DNA of 10,250 bases from Betaproteobacteria bacterium (GTDB lineage Bacteria; Pseudomonadota; Gammaproteobacteria; Burkholderiales; Burkholderiaceae_C): contig VBCQ01000141.1 of NCBI GenBank assembly GCA_005882155.1, forward strand, positions 1 through 10,250. The letters are read 5' to 3'. Of the stretch, positions 1 to 6,777 are shown one piece after another. Each line of letters begins with the position of its first letter. Positions within the stretch are counted from its first letter, which is position 1. The notes under the pieces are model-generated. The model was not told where the DNA came from and searched no databases. It saw only the letters and a list, made by a program, of their open reading frames with translations. The position numbers were made by a program, and so were the translations under genes.

Positions 1-1580
1 GTTTGCGACGCGGGGCTCACCGCGACCGTGGGCGATGCGCGTGAGCACACGCCGCCGCCCATCGAAACGCCGACGGTCGCGACGCCGCCGGACGCGCCTT
101 GGTTGGTGATCGTGATGCCGTTGGTCGCGTCGCTGAAGCTCTGGCCCGCAGTCAGCACCTGCAGCAAATAAGTCTTGGTCGGCAAGTTGCCGGTCGCGCG
201 GTGCACGCTCACTGTGTTGACGAAGCTCGCGCCCAATCCGGCGTCGACGCCGGTCGCTTCGCGCAGGCTCACGTAGTAGAACTCGGCGGTGTCGGCCTTG
301 ACCATGCGCAGCACCTGCGCGGTGCCGCTGACGCTGTTGTCGGACACGTTGGTCACGTTGAACGAGCCGGCGTTGCTCACGTCGAGCACGGTGCCCGCGG
401 GTTGCCAGCCGGCCATCACCTTGTTGGCGCCGTTGTGCCCGATCGCGTCTGCGCCGCCCATCGGGTCGGAGCCGTCGCCGTATTCGGCGGTCGGCGTCGC
501 GGCGTGGTGCAGCGAGAGGTTGTGGCCGAGCTCGTGCGCGTAGATGCCGGTCGAGCTGCACGACTGAACCCACGACTGGCGGCCCGGCATGTACGCGAGT
601 CCCGACCAGCCGCAGCTGCCATTCGACGGCGTCACGTAGTTGACGCGAGCGTACTGCGTCGGATCGACGCCGGCCGCCTTGGCCGCAGCCTCGGCCGCGG
701 AGGCCCAGCCGTTGTAGTCGCAGCTGCCGGTGCTCGCGTAGTTGATCGTGTACGGACCGACCGCATTGCCGCTGAAGGTCACCAGACCGCGCGAGTCGGT
801 CTTGAAGATGTTGTTGACGGTCGCGCCCGTCGCGCCGAAGACGCGGCTGCCGACGTCGGCGGCAGTGCAGCTGAGGGCCTTGTCGCTGAAGTTCACGAGG
901 ATCGACAAGGTCTTCTGGTCGCCTTGCACCGTGCTCGTCGTCGCCTGCACGCTGCCGCTCGCCGTCGTGCTGCCGGCGGCTTGCGGCTGCGCCTGCACCT
1001 GTTTCTTGTCGAGCAGCAGCAGGTTGTCGCCGATGCGCAGCGCAGCGAACGTGAGCTTCTTGCCGGCGAGCTTGTGCAGGTCGCGCTCGCTGCCGCTGGC
1101 GTCGGCCATGTAGACGTTCTGCGGCGTGCTGCCGGCGTTGCCGAGCAGCTTGAAGACGGACTTCGATGTTCCGCCGGCGAAGTTGTCCGACACATGGACC
1201 GCGCCGTTGCCTTGCACGCGCACCGTTTCTTCGACGAACGCCGCCACTTGAGAGGGCATCCGCGCGCGGATCGACTGCGGCAGCGCTCGCGCCGCAGCGA
1301 CCTTGGGGTCGAGCTGCAGCAGCGCGATCATCAGTTGCTGGCGCGTTTGCGCGAGTCCGACGAGGTTCGCAAGGTTCGACGACTTCAGCGACGGCGGCAA
1401 CTTCTCCCACGCCGCCAATGCGCCGAGGAATTGGTTGTTGACGCTGACCAGTTGCTGATCGGTCGTGAGGCTTTCGCCGAGGTGGCTCGCGTGGGCCGGC
1501 GTGCCGGCCAACCAGATCAGTGCGGCCGATGCGACGACGATCGGTGCCAGCTTGACGAAGGGGTGAATCGCTCGATGCAT
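1..1580 (-). CDS. Secreted M11 (gametolysin-type) zinc metallopeptidase, 3' end missing
   Basis: At least 526 residues are encoded; the frame is open to the left edge, so the C-terminus is missing. Residues 1-27 form a Sec signal peptide (basic start, hydrophobic core, AHA before the cut), so the protein is exported. A prodomain-like region with Lys/Gln-rich helices follows, then a Ser/Thr/Ala-rich linker (about 200-220) and the catalytic domain from about 222. The zinc site is HELGHNLSLHH (H349, E350, H353, H359), matching the metzincin HExxHxxxxxH pattern. It is followed by a YGDGSDPMG segment whose M374 would be the Met-turn, then KVMAGW, as in peptidase family M11. Several Cys in the catalytic part suggest disulfides. 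The last visible residues (SPTVAVSPASQ) look like the start of a C-terminal beta-sandwich (NEW3-like) module; that is inference. I chose ATG 1580 because GGAG lies nine bases upstream and the signal peptide begins cleanly; ATG 1625 is in frame but less likely. The family assignment is fairly sure; the substrate is unknown. Confidence 0.85.
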   Translation of the reverse strand, partial: MHRAIHPFVKLAPIVVASAALIWLAGTPAHASHLGESLTTDQQLVSVNNQFLGALAAWEKLPPSLKSSNLANLVGLAQTRQQLMIALLQLDPKVAAARALPQSIRARMPSQVAAFVEETVRVQGNGAVHVSDNFAGGTSKSVFKLLGNAGSTPQNVYMADASGSERDLHKLAGKKLTFAALRIGDNLLLLDKKQVQAQPQAAGSTTASGSVQATTSTVQGDQKTLSILVNFSDKALSCTAADVGSRVFGATGATVNNIFKTDSRGLVTFSGNAVGPYTINYASTGSCDYNGWASAAEAAAKAAGVDPTQYARVNYVTPSNGSCGWSGLAYMPGRQSWVQSCSSTGIYAHELGHNLSLHHAATPTAEYGDGSDPMGGADAIGHNGANKVMAGWQPAGTVLDVSNAGSFNVTNVSDNSVSGTAQVLRMVKADTAEFYYVSLREATGVDAGLGASFVNTVSVHRATGNLPTKTYLLQVLTAGQSFSDATNGITITNQGASGGVATVGVSMGGGVCSRASPTVAVSPASQ

Positions 1581-1589
1581 CTCGTAAAA

Positions 1590-1593
1590 CTCC
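1590..1593 (-). promoter_or_regulatory. Ribosome binding site of the M11 peptidase gene
   Basis: GGAG on the minus strand, separated by nine bases (TTTTACGAG) from the ATG at 1580. It supports this start over the in-frame ATG at 1625. Confidence 0.6.
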
Positions 1594-1742
1594 AACGACG
1601 AAGCAGCGATCGATGCACTCTGCATGCCATGGCGCGTCCGCCGCGAAGGCGCGGAAATTCGCCAACTCGGGTGACGACTCTCGGACGCGCGGCAGCAATC
1701 TCTTACACAGCCGACTCGGCGTGTCGATTTGCCAACCTCGCG

Positions 1743-1758
1743 TTACGCCGCCGCGTAA
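1743..1758. promoter_or_regulatory. Short dyad TTACGC-N4-GCGTAA in the peptidase upstream gap
   Basis: A perfect inverted repeat with six-base arms and a four-base centre, about 165 bases upstream of the peptidase start. It could be a protein-binding site or chance. I found no convincing -35/-10 pair in this 242-base gap (1581-1822); TTGGCA occurs just downstream on the minus strand but without a well-spaced -10. Apart from this dyad and the hairpin at 1769-1807 the gap shows nothing I can interpret. Confidence 0.2.
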
Positions 1759-1768
1759 GCACACGTGA

Positions 1769-1807
1769 TTCGGGCCGGATCGCTCCGGAAAAGCGATCCG
1801 GCCCGAA
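1769..1807 (-). terminator. Perfect 16-bp hairpin after the TonB-C-like gene
   Basis: The arms TTCGGGCCGGATCGCT (1769-1784) and AGCGATCCGGCCCGAA (1792-1807) are exact reverse complements around a seven-base loop. The hairpin begins 15 bases past the stop codon of the TonB-C-like gene (1823-1825), the usual place for an intrinsic terminator. On the minus strand it is followed by AATCACGTG rather than a run of T, so it is not a textbook Rho-independent terminator. It could still protect the mRNA 3' end or terminate transcription without a U-tract. Confidence 0.55.
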
Positions 1808-1822
1808 CTGAGAGATCGATGC

Positions 1823-2219
1823 TTAGCGCTGACCTTCGGTCAATGCGTCGAGCTGGAAGCGGCCGCTCTTGTCGACGAGCCAGATCTCGGTGAACGTCGC
1901 GCCGCCCATGCGCGACGGCGCGGGCAGCGGCGAGGCGGCGTGGATCATCTTCTGCACCGACGCGGTCACGTCGGGTGCATGGGTGGGCACGCGAATCATA
2001 TTGATGTGCTTCACGCCGCCGGCGCCGTCGACTACGACTTCGGCGACGACGATGGCGTGCACCAGCGGCGGCAGCTTGCCCTTGTAGATGCGATCGGGAT
2101 ACGACGCGTAGATGTAAGACTTTCTGGATCGCCGCTGTCGGGGCCGCATGGGTGCTGGCGAGGCACAAACCGGTCAGCGCCGTAAAAGCAAAAGCAAGCG
2201 TTGCGCGGTGGAATTTCAT
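1823..2219 (-). pseudogene. Frameshifted small exported protein with TonB C-terminal-like domain
   Basis: Two reading frames together make one sensible protein. From ATG 2219 the first frame gives a signal peptide (MKFHRATLAFAFTALTG, then LCLASTHA and a likely cut) and continues as APTAAIQK. The other frame, entered at about 2122, gives the mature part: KSYIYASYPDRIYKGK, then a PPLVHAIVVAEVVVDGAGGV beta segment, and ends FQLDALTEGQR at the TAA at 1823-1825. Deleting one A from the AAA run at 2121-2123 joins them into a 131-residue protein. The segment order (a PPL motif, an AEVVVDGAGGV strand, a helix with PLPAP, a final TEIWLVDKSGRF strand) resembles the TonB C-terminal fold; this is a by-eye resemblance. 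Without repair the first frame runs on as Arg-rich nonsense to 1743 and the second frame lacks an export signal. The start is uncertain (ATG 2231 and GTG 2249 are in frame), and no good Shine-Dalgarno is visible. The break may be a real mutation or a sequencing error. A periplasmic location is inferred; function unknown. Confidence 0.65.
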
Positions 2220-2294
2220 GATGGCCTGCATGGCAGTTATGAGGTGCACTCACTCTGCCAGTCGGGCCTTCGGCGCGGCTGTGAAGAAGTCACG

Positions 2295-2318
2295 ACCGCG
2301 CGCTGTCTAGCGCACGGT
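2295..2318 (-). terminator. Hairpin after lspA
   Basis: On the minus strand ACCGTGCGCT and AGCGCGCGGT pair over ten bases with one G-U, around an AGAC loop. It lies about 40 bases past the lspA stop, in the 140-base gap before the TonB-C-like gene. It is a candidate terminator for the ileS-lspA transcript. No T-run follows. I see no convincing promoter for the next gene in the rest of the gap. Confidence 0.4.
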
Positions 2319-2359
2319 AACTGCTTCGACGTTTTGCGCCGCGCGATCGACGCGTTGGG

Positions 2360-2854
2360 TCAGCCCGAGCGCTTCACGCGCAGCAGCTCATCGAGGATCA
2401 GCAGCACCGCACCGATGCTGATCGCGCTGTCGGCGACGTTGAACGATGGGAAGAACCAGTCGCGGTAATGCACCTGAATGAAGTCCACGACGTAGCCGTG
2501 CAGTAAGCGATCGATCACATTGCCCAACGCGCCGCCGAGAATCAATGCGAGCGCCCAGCCGAACAGCCGCTGCTCGCCGTGCCGCTTGAGCATCCACACG
2601 ATGAAGCCGGTGGCCACTAATCCAAGCCCGACGAACAGCCAACGCTGCCAGCCCGACGCGCCATCGAGAAACGAAAACGCCGCGCCGGTATTGTGTGCGC
2701 GGACGACGTTGAGAAACGGCGTGACGACGCGGCTGTCGTAAAGCCGAAAGTCACCGAGGATCAGCGTCTTGGTGAACTGGTCGGCGACGATGACGATCAG
2801 CGCGATGCCGAGCCAAGGGAAGAGGCTGGAGCCGGACGAGCGATTCGCTGCCAT
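2360..2854 (-). CDS. lspA: Lipoprotein signal peptidase (signal peptidase II)
   Basis: This inner-membrane aspartic protease removes the signal peptide from prolipoproteins after Lgt has added diacylglycerol to the lipobox cysteine. At 164 residues it has the usual family length. Four hydrophobic segments are visible (about 12-31, 72-90, 98-114, 143-158). Conserved landmarks are D25 in ADQFTK, the HNTGAAFSFL loop (54-63), GGALGNVIDRL (107-117), and the two catalytic aspartates D124 (VVDFIQ) and D142 (FNVADSAI), which match the family's catalytic pair. The ATG is embedded in TGATG with the ileS stop, so the two are translationally coupled and surely co-transcribed. In many betaproteobacteria coaBC follows lspA; here an unrelated small exported protein follows instead. 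All key residues are present and the gene looks functional. Confidence 0.97.
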   Translation of the reverse strand: MAANRSSGSSLFPWLGIALIVIVADQFTKTLILGDFRLYDSRVVTPFLNVVRAHNTGAAFSFLDGASGWQRWLFVGLGLVATGFIVWMLKRHGEQRLFGWALALILGGALGNVIDRLLHGYVVDFIQVHYRDWFFPSFNVADSAISIGAVLLILDELLRVKRSG

Positions 2855-5709
2855 CAGGCCACCCTGCGCGCTTCACCCGCGCCGAACAAATTGCTCGTGC
2901 AGCGGCCGCAGATCGTCGGGTGCGCAGCGTCGTGGCCGACGTCGTCGCGGTAGTGCCAGCAGCGCTCGCACTTGCGTGCAACCGACGGCAGCACGTCGAC
3001 CTTCAAGCTTTCGTCGTGGGCCAGCGCCGCTTTCGACGTGATCGTCACGAAGCGCAGGTCGTCGCCGAGCGTCGCGAGCAGCGCGTGGTCGTCGGCGTTC
3101 GCGCTGATCGTGATCTCGGCCTGCAGCGACGAGCCGACGCCGCCGGCGCTGCGCACTGCCTCGATGTCTTTGTTCACCGTGTCGCGGATCTCGCGGATGC
3201 GGCTCCATTTCGCGAGCAAGGCTGCGTCTTCCCACCGACCGACCTCGCTGTAGGTCTCGGTGAAGATCGACACCGATCGGCCCGGCGCGAGCACCTTCCA
3301 CGCCTCTTCGGCGGTGAAGCTCAGGAACGGCGCCATCCAGCGCAGCATCGCATGCGTGATGTGCCACAGCGCGGTCTGCGCCGAGCGCCGCGCAAGCGAC
3401 TTCGCCGCCGTCGTGTAGAGGCGATCCTTCAAGATGTCGAGGTAGAACGCGCCGAGGTCCTCGCTGCAATAGACCTGCAGCTTCGCCACCACCGGGTGAA
3501 ACTCGTAGACGGCGTAGTGCGCGAGCACGTCAGCCTGGAACTGCGCCGCACGGGCGAGCGCATAGCGGTCGATCTCGAGCATCTCGCTCAACGAGACCGC
3601 GTCCTTCGCAGGATCGAAGTCGCTCGTGTTGGCGAGCATGAAGCGCAGCGTGTTGCGGATGCGCCGATACGCATCGACGACACGCGCGAGGATCTTGTCG
3701 TCGCCGGCGATGTCGCCCGAGTAATCGCTCGCCGCGACCCACAGGCGGATGATCTCAGCGCCGAGCTTCTTGCTCGTCTCTTGCGGGTCGACGCCGTTGC
3801 CGGCCGACTTGCTCATCTTGCGGCCCTGCGCATCGACGGTGAAGCCATGCGTCAGCAGATGCCGGTACGGCGCGCGGCCTTCGATCGCACAGGCAATCAG
3901 CAGCGACGAATGGAACCAGCCGCGGTGCTGGTCGTGGCCTTCGAGGTAGAGGTCGGCCTCGGGCCCGCTCTCGTGGCTGCCGCCCGGATGCGAGCCGCGC
4001 AGCACGTGAAAAAACGTCGAGCCCGAGTCGAACCAGACATCGAGGATGTCGTTGCTCTTGCGGTAGTGCTCGGCCGAATGCTCGCCGCTCGCCCCGAGCC
4101 ATTCAGCGGCGTCGAGCTTGGCGAAGGCCTCGATGCCGCCGTGCTCGACGAGCGCCGCCGCACGATCGATCAACTGCAAGGTGTCGGGATGCAGCTCGTC
4201 GGTGTCCTTGTGCAGGAACAGCGGCAGCGGAACGCCCCAGTTGCGCTGCCGGCTGATGCACCAGTCGGGCCGCCCGGCGATCATGTCGCGCAGTCGCGTC
4301 TTGCCGTTCTCGGGGAAGAAGCGCGTTTGCTCGATGGCTTCGAGCGCGGTTTGACGCAGCGTCTTGGGCGCCTTGTCGACGGTGAACACGCCGTCGCCTT
4401 CGTCCATGCGAACGAACCACTGCGCCGCGGCGCGATAGATCACCGGCGACTTGTGGCGCCAGCAATGCGGGTAGCTGTGCAGCAGCTTGTCGGTCGCAAG
4501 CAACCGATGCGCATCGCGCAGCGCATCGATGATCGCCGCGTTCGCTTTCCAGATGTTCTGCCCGCCGAACAGCGGCAGCGCGCTGTCGTAGACGCCGTTG
4601 GGCTGCACCGGGTTGATGATCTGGTCGTGCTTCATGCCGTGGTGCATGCACGAGTTGAAGTCGTCGACGCCGTAGGCAGGCGACGAGTGGACGATGCCGG
4701 TGCCATCCTCGGCCGTGGCGTAGTCGGCGAGATACACCGGCGAGATGCGGTCATAGCCCGGATGCGCCTTCGCCAGCGGATGGTGGAAGCCGATGCCGTC
4801 GAGGTGCCCGCCATGGGTGGTCGCGACGACGCGTCCGGCGAGCCCGTAGCGCGCGAGGCACTTCTCGACCAGCGCCTCGGCGAGCAGCAGCAGGCCGCGC
4901 TCGGTGTCGACGAGCGCATAGACGAGAGCGGGGTTCAAGTTCAGCGCCTGGTTGGCCGGCAGGGTCCACGGCGTCGTCGTCCAGATGACAGCGAACGCAT
5001 CCTTGTCGAGTCGCGGCAGATGGAAGGCGGCGGCGAGCTTGTCGGGCTCGGCACACAAGAACGCCACGTCGACGGTCGGCGATGTCTTGTCGGCGTATTC
5101 GATCTCGAATTCGGCGAGCGATGAGGCACAGTCGAAGCACCAGTAGACGGGCTTCAGTCCGCGGTAGACGAAGCCGCGCTCCATCACGCGCTTGAAGGCG
5201 CGGATCTCGCCGGCCTCGTTGCCGAAGTCCATCGTGCGATACGGCCGGTCCCAGTCGCCGAGCACACCCAGGCGCTTGAAGTCGACCATCTGCTGCGCGA
5301 TCTGCTCGCCCGCATAGGCGCGGCTCTTGGCCTGCACCTCGTCGCGCGGCAGGTGGCGGCCGTAGGTCTTCTCGATCTGGTTCTCGATCGGCAGTCCATG
5401 GCAGTCCCAGCCAGGAACGTACAGCGCATCGAGGCCTTCGAGCTGGCGCGCCTTGACGATCATGTCCTTCAGGATCTTGTTGACCGCGTGCCCCATGTGG
5501 ATCTGCCCGTTGGCATACGGCGGGCCGTCGTGCAACACGAACTTCGGGCGGTTCCAGCGCGCGTCGCGCAGCTGCTTGTAGACGCCTTGCTCGTCCCATT
5601 CCTTGACCCACCCCGGCTCGCGCTTGGGCAGATCGCCGCGCATCGGGAACGGCGTGTCGGGCAGGTTCAGCGTGGCGCGGTAGTCGGTCTTGGCGGTCTT
5701 GTCGGTCAT
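2854..5709 (-). CDS. ileS: Isoleucyl-tRNA synthetase
   Basis: This cytoplasmic class I synthetase charges tRNA-Ile and hydrolyses mischarged Val-tRNA-Ile. It has 951 residues, near the length of the E. coli enzyme. Motifs in order: the N-terminal TLNLPDTPFPMRGDL as in bacterial IleRS; the HIGH-type HMGH at 71-74 after GPPYANGQI; WDCHGLPIE at 101-109; the CP1 editing-domain segment GTGIVHSSPAYG near 336-347; DVWFDSGST; the KMSKS loop at 631-635; and a C-terminal zinc finger with C914, C917, C934 and C937, all four present. This is the eubacterial zinc-containing IleRS; no second ileS is visible here. The start at 5709 is fixed by the N-terminal homology. No clear Shine-Dalgarno precedes it: the nearest purine-rich stretch, GGGGA, belongs to a REP-like repeat whose edge is eight bases from the ATG. 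The stop overlaps the lspA start by one base. ribF, its usual upstream partner, is cut off by the opposite-strand mipA gene, so ileS probably needs its own promoter. Confidence 0.98.
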   Translation of the reverse strand: MTDKTAKTDYRATLNLPDTPFPMRGDLPKREPGWVKEWDEQGVYKQLRDARWNRPKFVLHDGPPYANGQIHMGHAVNKILKDMIVKARQLEGLDALYVPGWDCHGLPIENQIEKTYGRHLPRDEVQAKSRAYAGEQIAQQMVDFKRLGVLGDWDRPYRTMDFGNEAGEIRAFKRVMERGFVYRGLKPVYWCFDCASSLAEFEIEYADKTSPTVDVAFLCAEPDKLAAAFHLPRLDKDAFAVIWTTTPWTLPANQALNLNPALVYALVDTERGLLLLAEALVEKCLARYGLAGRVVATTHGGHLDGIGFHHPLAKAHPGYDRISPVYLADYATAEDGTGIVHSSPAYGVDDFNSCMHHGMKHDQIINPVQPNGVYDSALPLFGGQNIWKANAAIIDALRDAHRLLATDKLLHSYPHCWRHKSPVIYRAAAQWFVRMDEGDGVFTVDKAPKTLRQTALEAIEQTRFFPENGKTRLRDMIAGRPDWCISRQRNWGVPLPLFLHKDTDELHPDTLQLIDRAAALVEHGGIEAFAKLDAAEWLGASGEHSAEHYRKSNDILDVWFDSGSTFFHVLRGSHPGGSHESGPEADLYLEGHDQHRGWFHSSLLIACAIEGRAPYRHLLTHGFTVDAQGRKMSKSAGNGVDPQETSKKLGAEIIRLWVAASDYSGDIAGDDKILARVVDAYRRIRNTLRFMLANTSDFDPAKDAVSLSEMLEIDRYALARAAQFQADVLAHYAVYEFHPVVAKLQVYCSEDLGAFYLDILKDRLYTTAAKSLARRSAQTALWHITHAMLRWMAPFLSFTAEEAWKVLAPGRSVSIFTETYSEVGRWEDAALLAKWSRIREIRDTVNKDIEAVRSAGGVGSSLQAEITISANADDHALLATLGDDLRFVTITSKAALAHDESLKVDVLPSVARKCERCWHYRDDVGHDAAHPTICGRCTSNLFGAGEARRVA

Positions 5710-5717
5710 GATCGAGT

Positions 5718-5742
5718 GTCATCCCCGCGAAGGCGGGGACCC
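5718..5742 (-). repeat. REP-like palindrome, copy 1
   Basis: On the plus strand this reads GTCATCCCCGCG, AAG, GCGGGGACCC: a hairpin-forming unit with CCCCGC/GCGGGG arms. It resembles the GTCATCCCCGCG-type extragenic repeats scattered through many beta- and gammaproteobacterial genomes, whose chance translations read like HPREGGDP or VPAYAGMT. Its edge is eight bases upstream of the ileS ATG, so a hairpin here would sit beside the ribosome binding region of ileS. Confidence 0.7.
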
Positions 5743-5779
5743 AGTGTGCAATTCGGGTAGGGCGCGGGCTGCGGCCAAT

Positions 5780-5802
5780 GTCCCCGCGTACGCGGGGATG
5801 AC
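5780..5802 (+). repeat. REP-like palindrome, copy 2, inverted to copy 1
   Basis: GTCCCCGCG, TA, CGCGGGGATGAC. Its reverse complement begins GTCATCCCCGCG and ends GCGGGGAC, the same unit as the copy at 5718-5742, so the two copies face each other across 37 bases. Each can form its own hairpin, and the pair can form a longer stem. A paired inverted arrangement is typical of REP-type elements mobilised as doublets. Confidence 0.7.
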
Positions 5803-5895
5803 GACCAATCAAATTCGATCGCGCGTGGCCTGTCGACGCGTGGCGGTGTGCCAGCGGGGCAGCGTGAGTCGCTCGGTGCACAATGGCATGACTCG

Positions 5896-5923
5896 ATTCT
5901 ACGGGCTCATCGAATGATGTCGC
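5896..5923 (-). promoter_or_regulatory. Possible sigma-70 promoter for ileS
   Basis: On the minus strand GCGACA (5918-5923; four of six match TTGACA) and TAGAAT (5896-5901; five of six match TATAAT) are separated by 16 bases. It would start a transcript with an ileS leader of nearly 190 bases that includes both REP-like units. It overlaps the first codons of the divergent mipA-like gene. In GC-rich DNA such a match is only suggestive, but ileS needs a promoter in this gap unless it is read from ribF through mipA. Confidence 0.3.
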
Positions 5924-6777
5924 GATGCTCGCGCGCATTGCCGATCCTGCTGCTGTGGGCCTGCGTGGCTCATGCAGCGGACGAGTCGCCGCCTCCTGCT
6001 GAAGTTGCGCCGAAGCCGGAAGCTGCGGCGGCTGCAGCATCGGCACCTGCCGCGACGAAATGGGAAGGCGCGATTGGTCCCGTGACGTCGCTGTCGCCCG
6101 AGTATTCCGGCGGATCGCGGCGCACTCTCTCGGTCGTGCCGGGTTTCTACCTGCGCTATGGCCGCTTGAGCGTCAGCAATGCGAGCAGCTTCGTCACGCG
6201 CCGCAGCGACGACGTGTTCCGCGGCCTCGGCCTCGACCTCGTTCAGCGCGAAAGCTTGCGCTTCAACATCGCGCTGCGATTTGACCGTGGACGGCGTTCG
6301 GCCGACAGCGCGGCGCTCGCCGGCATCGAGAACGTGCGGCAGACGATTCGCGCCCGCGCGTCAGCGACCTGGCAGCTCGGCCATGGCTGGAAAGTCGCGA
6401 GCGGCTGGACCATCGACCTGCTCGGCCGCGGTGGCGGCCAAGTGCTCGACTTCGGCATCGGCCACGACCGGCGCTGGAGCGAGCGCGTGACGTGGAACGT
6501 CGGCGTCGGCCTGAGCGCCGCCGACGGCCGCTACATGCGCAGCTACTACGGCGTCACGCCGTCGGAGTCGATCGCGAGCGGCTACCCGGTCTACACGCCG
6601 GGCGCCGGGCTGAAGGATGCATCGGTCGGTACCAGCTGGCGTATGGAAATCGACCCGCGCTGGAGCGCATCGTGGGGCGGCTCGATCGGCCGCGTGCTCG
6701 GTCCTGCGGCGTCGAGCCCGCTGACGCAATCGACGCGTCAGTGGTCGCTCAACGGCGCGATCGGTTGGAGATTTTGA
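5914..6777 (+). CDS. mipA: MipA/OmpV-family outer-membrane protein
   Basis: Proteins of this family are outer-membrane beta-barrels. E. coli MipA was described as a scaffold binding the lytic transglycosylase MltA and PBP1B; OmpV-type members have other proposed roles. The gene encodes 287 residues from ATG 5914 (ATG 5917 follows directly). Residues 1-21 are a signal peptide ending VAHA, then a Pro/Ala/Glu-rich linker to about residue 48, then a barrel of alternating strands that opens WEGAIGPVTSLSPEYSGG. A family hallmark, DGRYMRSYYGVTP followed by SGYPVYTPGAGL, lies near two thirds of the length. LGPAASSPLT and a final strand ending in GWRF follow; the terminal Phe suits BamA-assisted insertion. 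It is the only plus-strand gene, divergent from ileS and convergent with ribF, overlapping the latter by 40 bases. The start is chosen for the signal peptide; only a weak GGG precedes it. The family call is strong; the symbol reflects family only and a role in murein assembly is not shown. Confidence 0.85.
   Translation: MMSRCSRALPILLLWACVAHAADESPPPAEVAPKPEAAAAAASAPAATKWEGAIGPVTSLSPEYSGGSRRTLSVVPGFYLRYGRLSVSNASSFVTRRSDDVFRGLGLDLVQRESLRFNIALRFDRGRRSADSAALAGIENVRQTIRARASATWQLGHGWKVASGWTIDLLGRGGGQVLDFGIGHDRRWSERVTWNVGVGLSAADGRYMRSYYGVTPSESIASGYPVYTPGAGLKDASVGTSWRMEIDPRWSASWGGSIGRVLGPAASSPLTQSTRQWSLNGAIGWRF

Noticed and set aside
99..1811. A 570-codon plus-strand open frame
   Set aside because: It is antisense to the M11 peptidase, lacks any recognisable domain and is rich in Arg/Ala/His/Val, the usual product of reading a GC-rich gene backwards. 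It also runs through the terminator-like hairpin.
2115..2130. Programmed ribosomal frameshifting in the TonB-C-like gene
   Set aside because: The site CAG AAA GTC has no known slippery pattern for the needed +1 shift, no stop codon at the shift point and no evident stimulatory structure; a mutation or sequencing error is simpler.
2920..5124. A 734-codon plus-strand open frame
   Set aside because: It lies entirely opposite ileS, whose motifs are unambiguous; absence of stops follows from high GC and codon bias.
5718..5802. Possible CRISPR or a short direct-repeat array
   Set aside because: There are only two units, inverted rather than direct, each self-palindromic, and no cas genes are near; this is a REP-type pair.
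5848..5913. Upstream start for the mipA-like gene adding 22 residues
   Set aside because: The added residues would place a polar stretch before the signal peptide; ATG 5914 gives a normal export signal.
4751..6046. A 431-codon minus-strand frame overlapping ileS and mipA
   Set aside because: It is ileS read out of frame plus a translated REP unit (the VPAFAGMT-like signature); no independent gene is supported.
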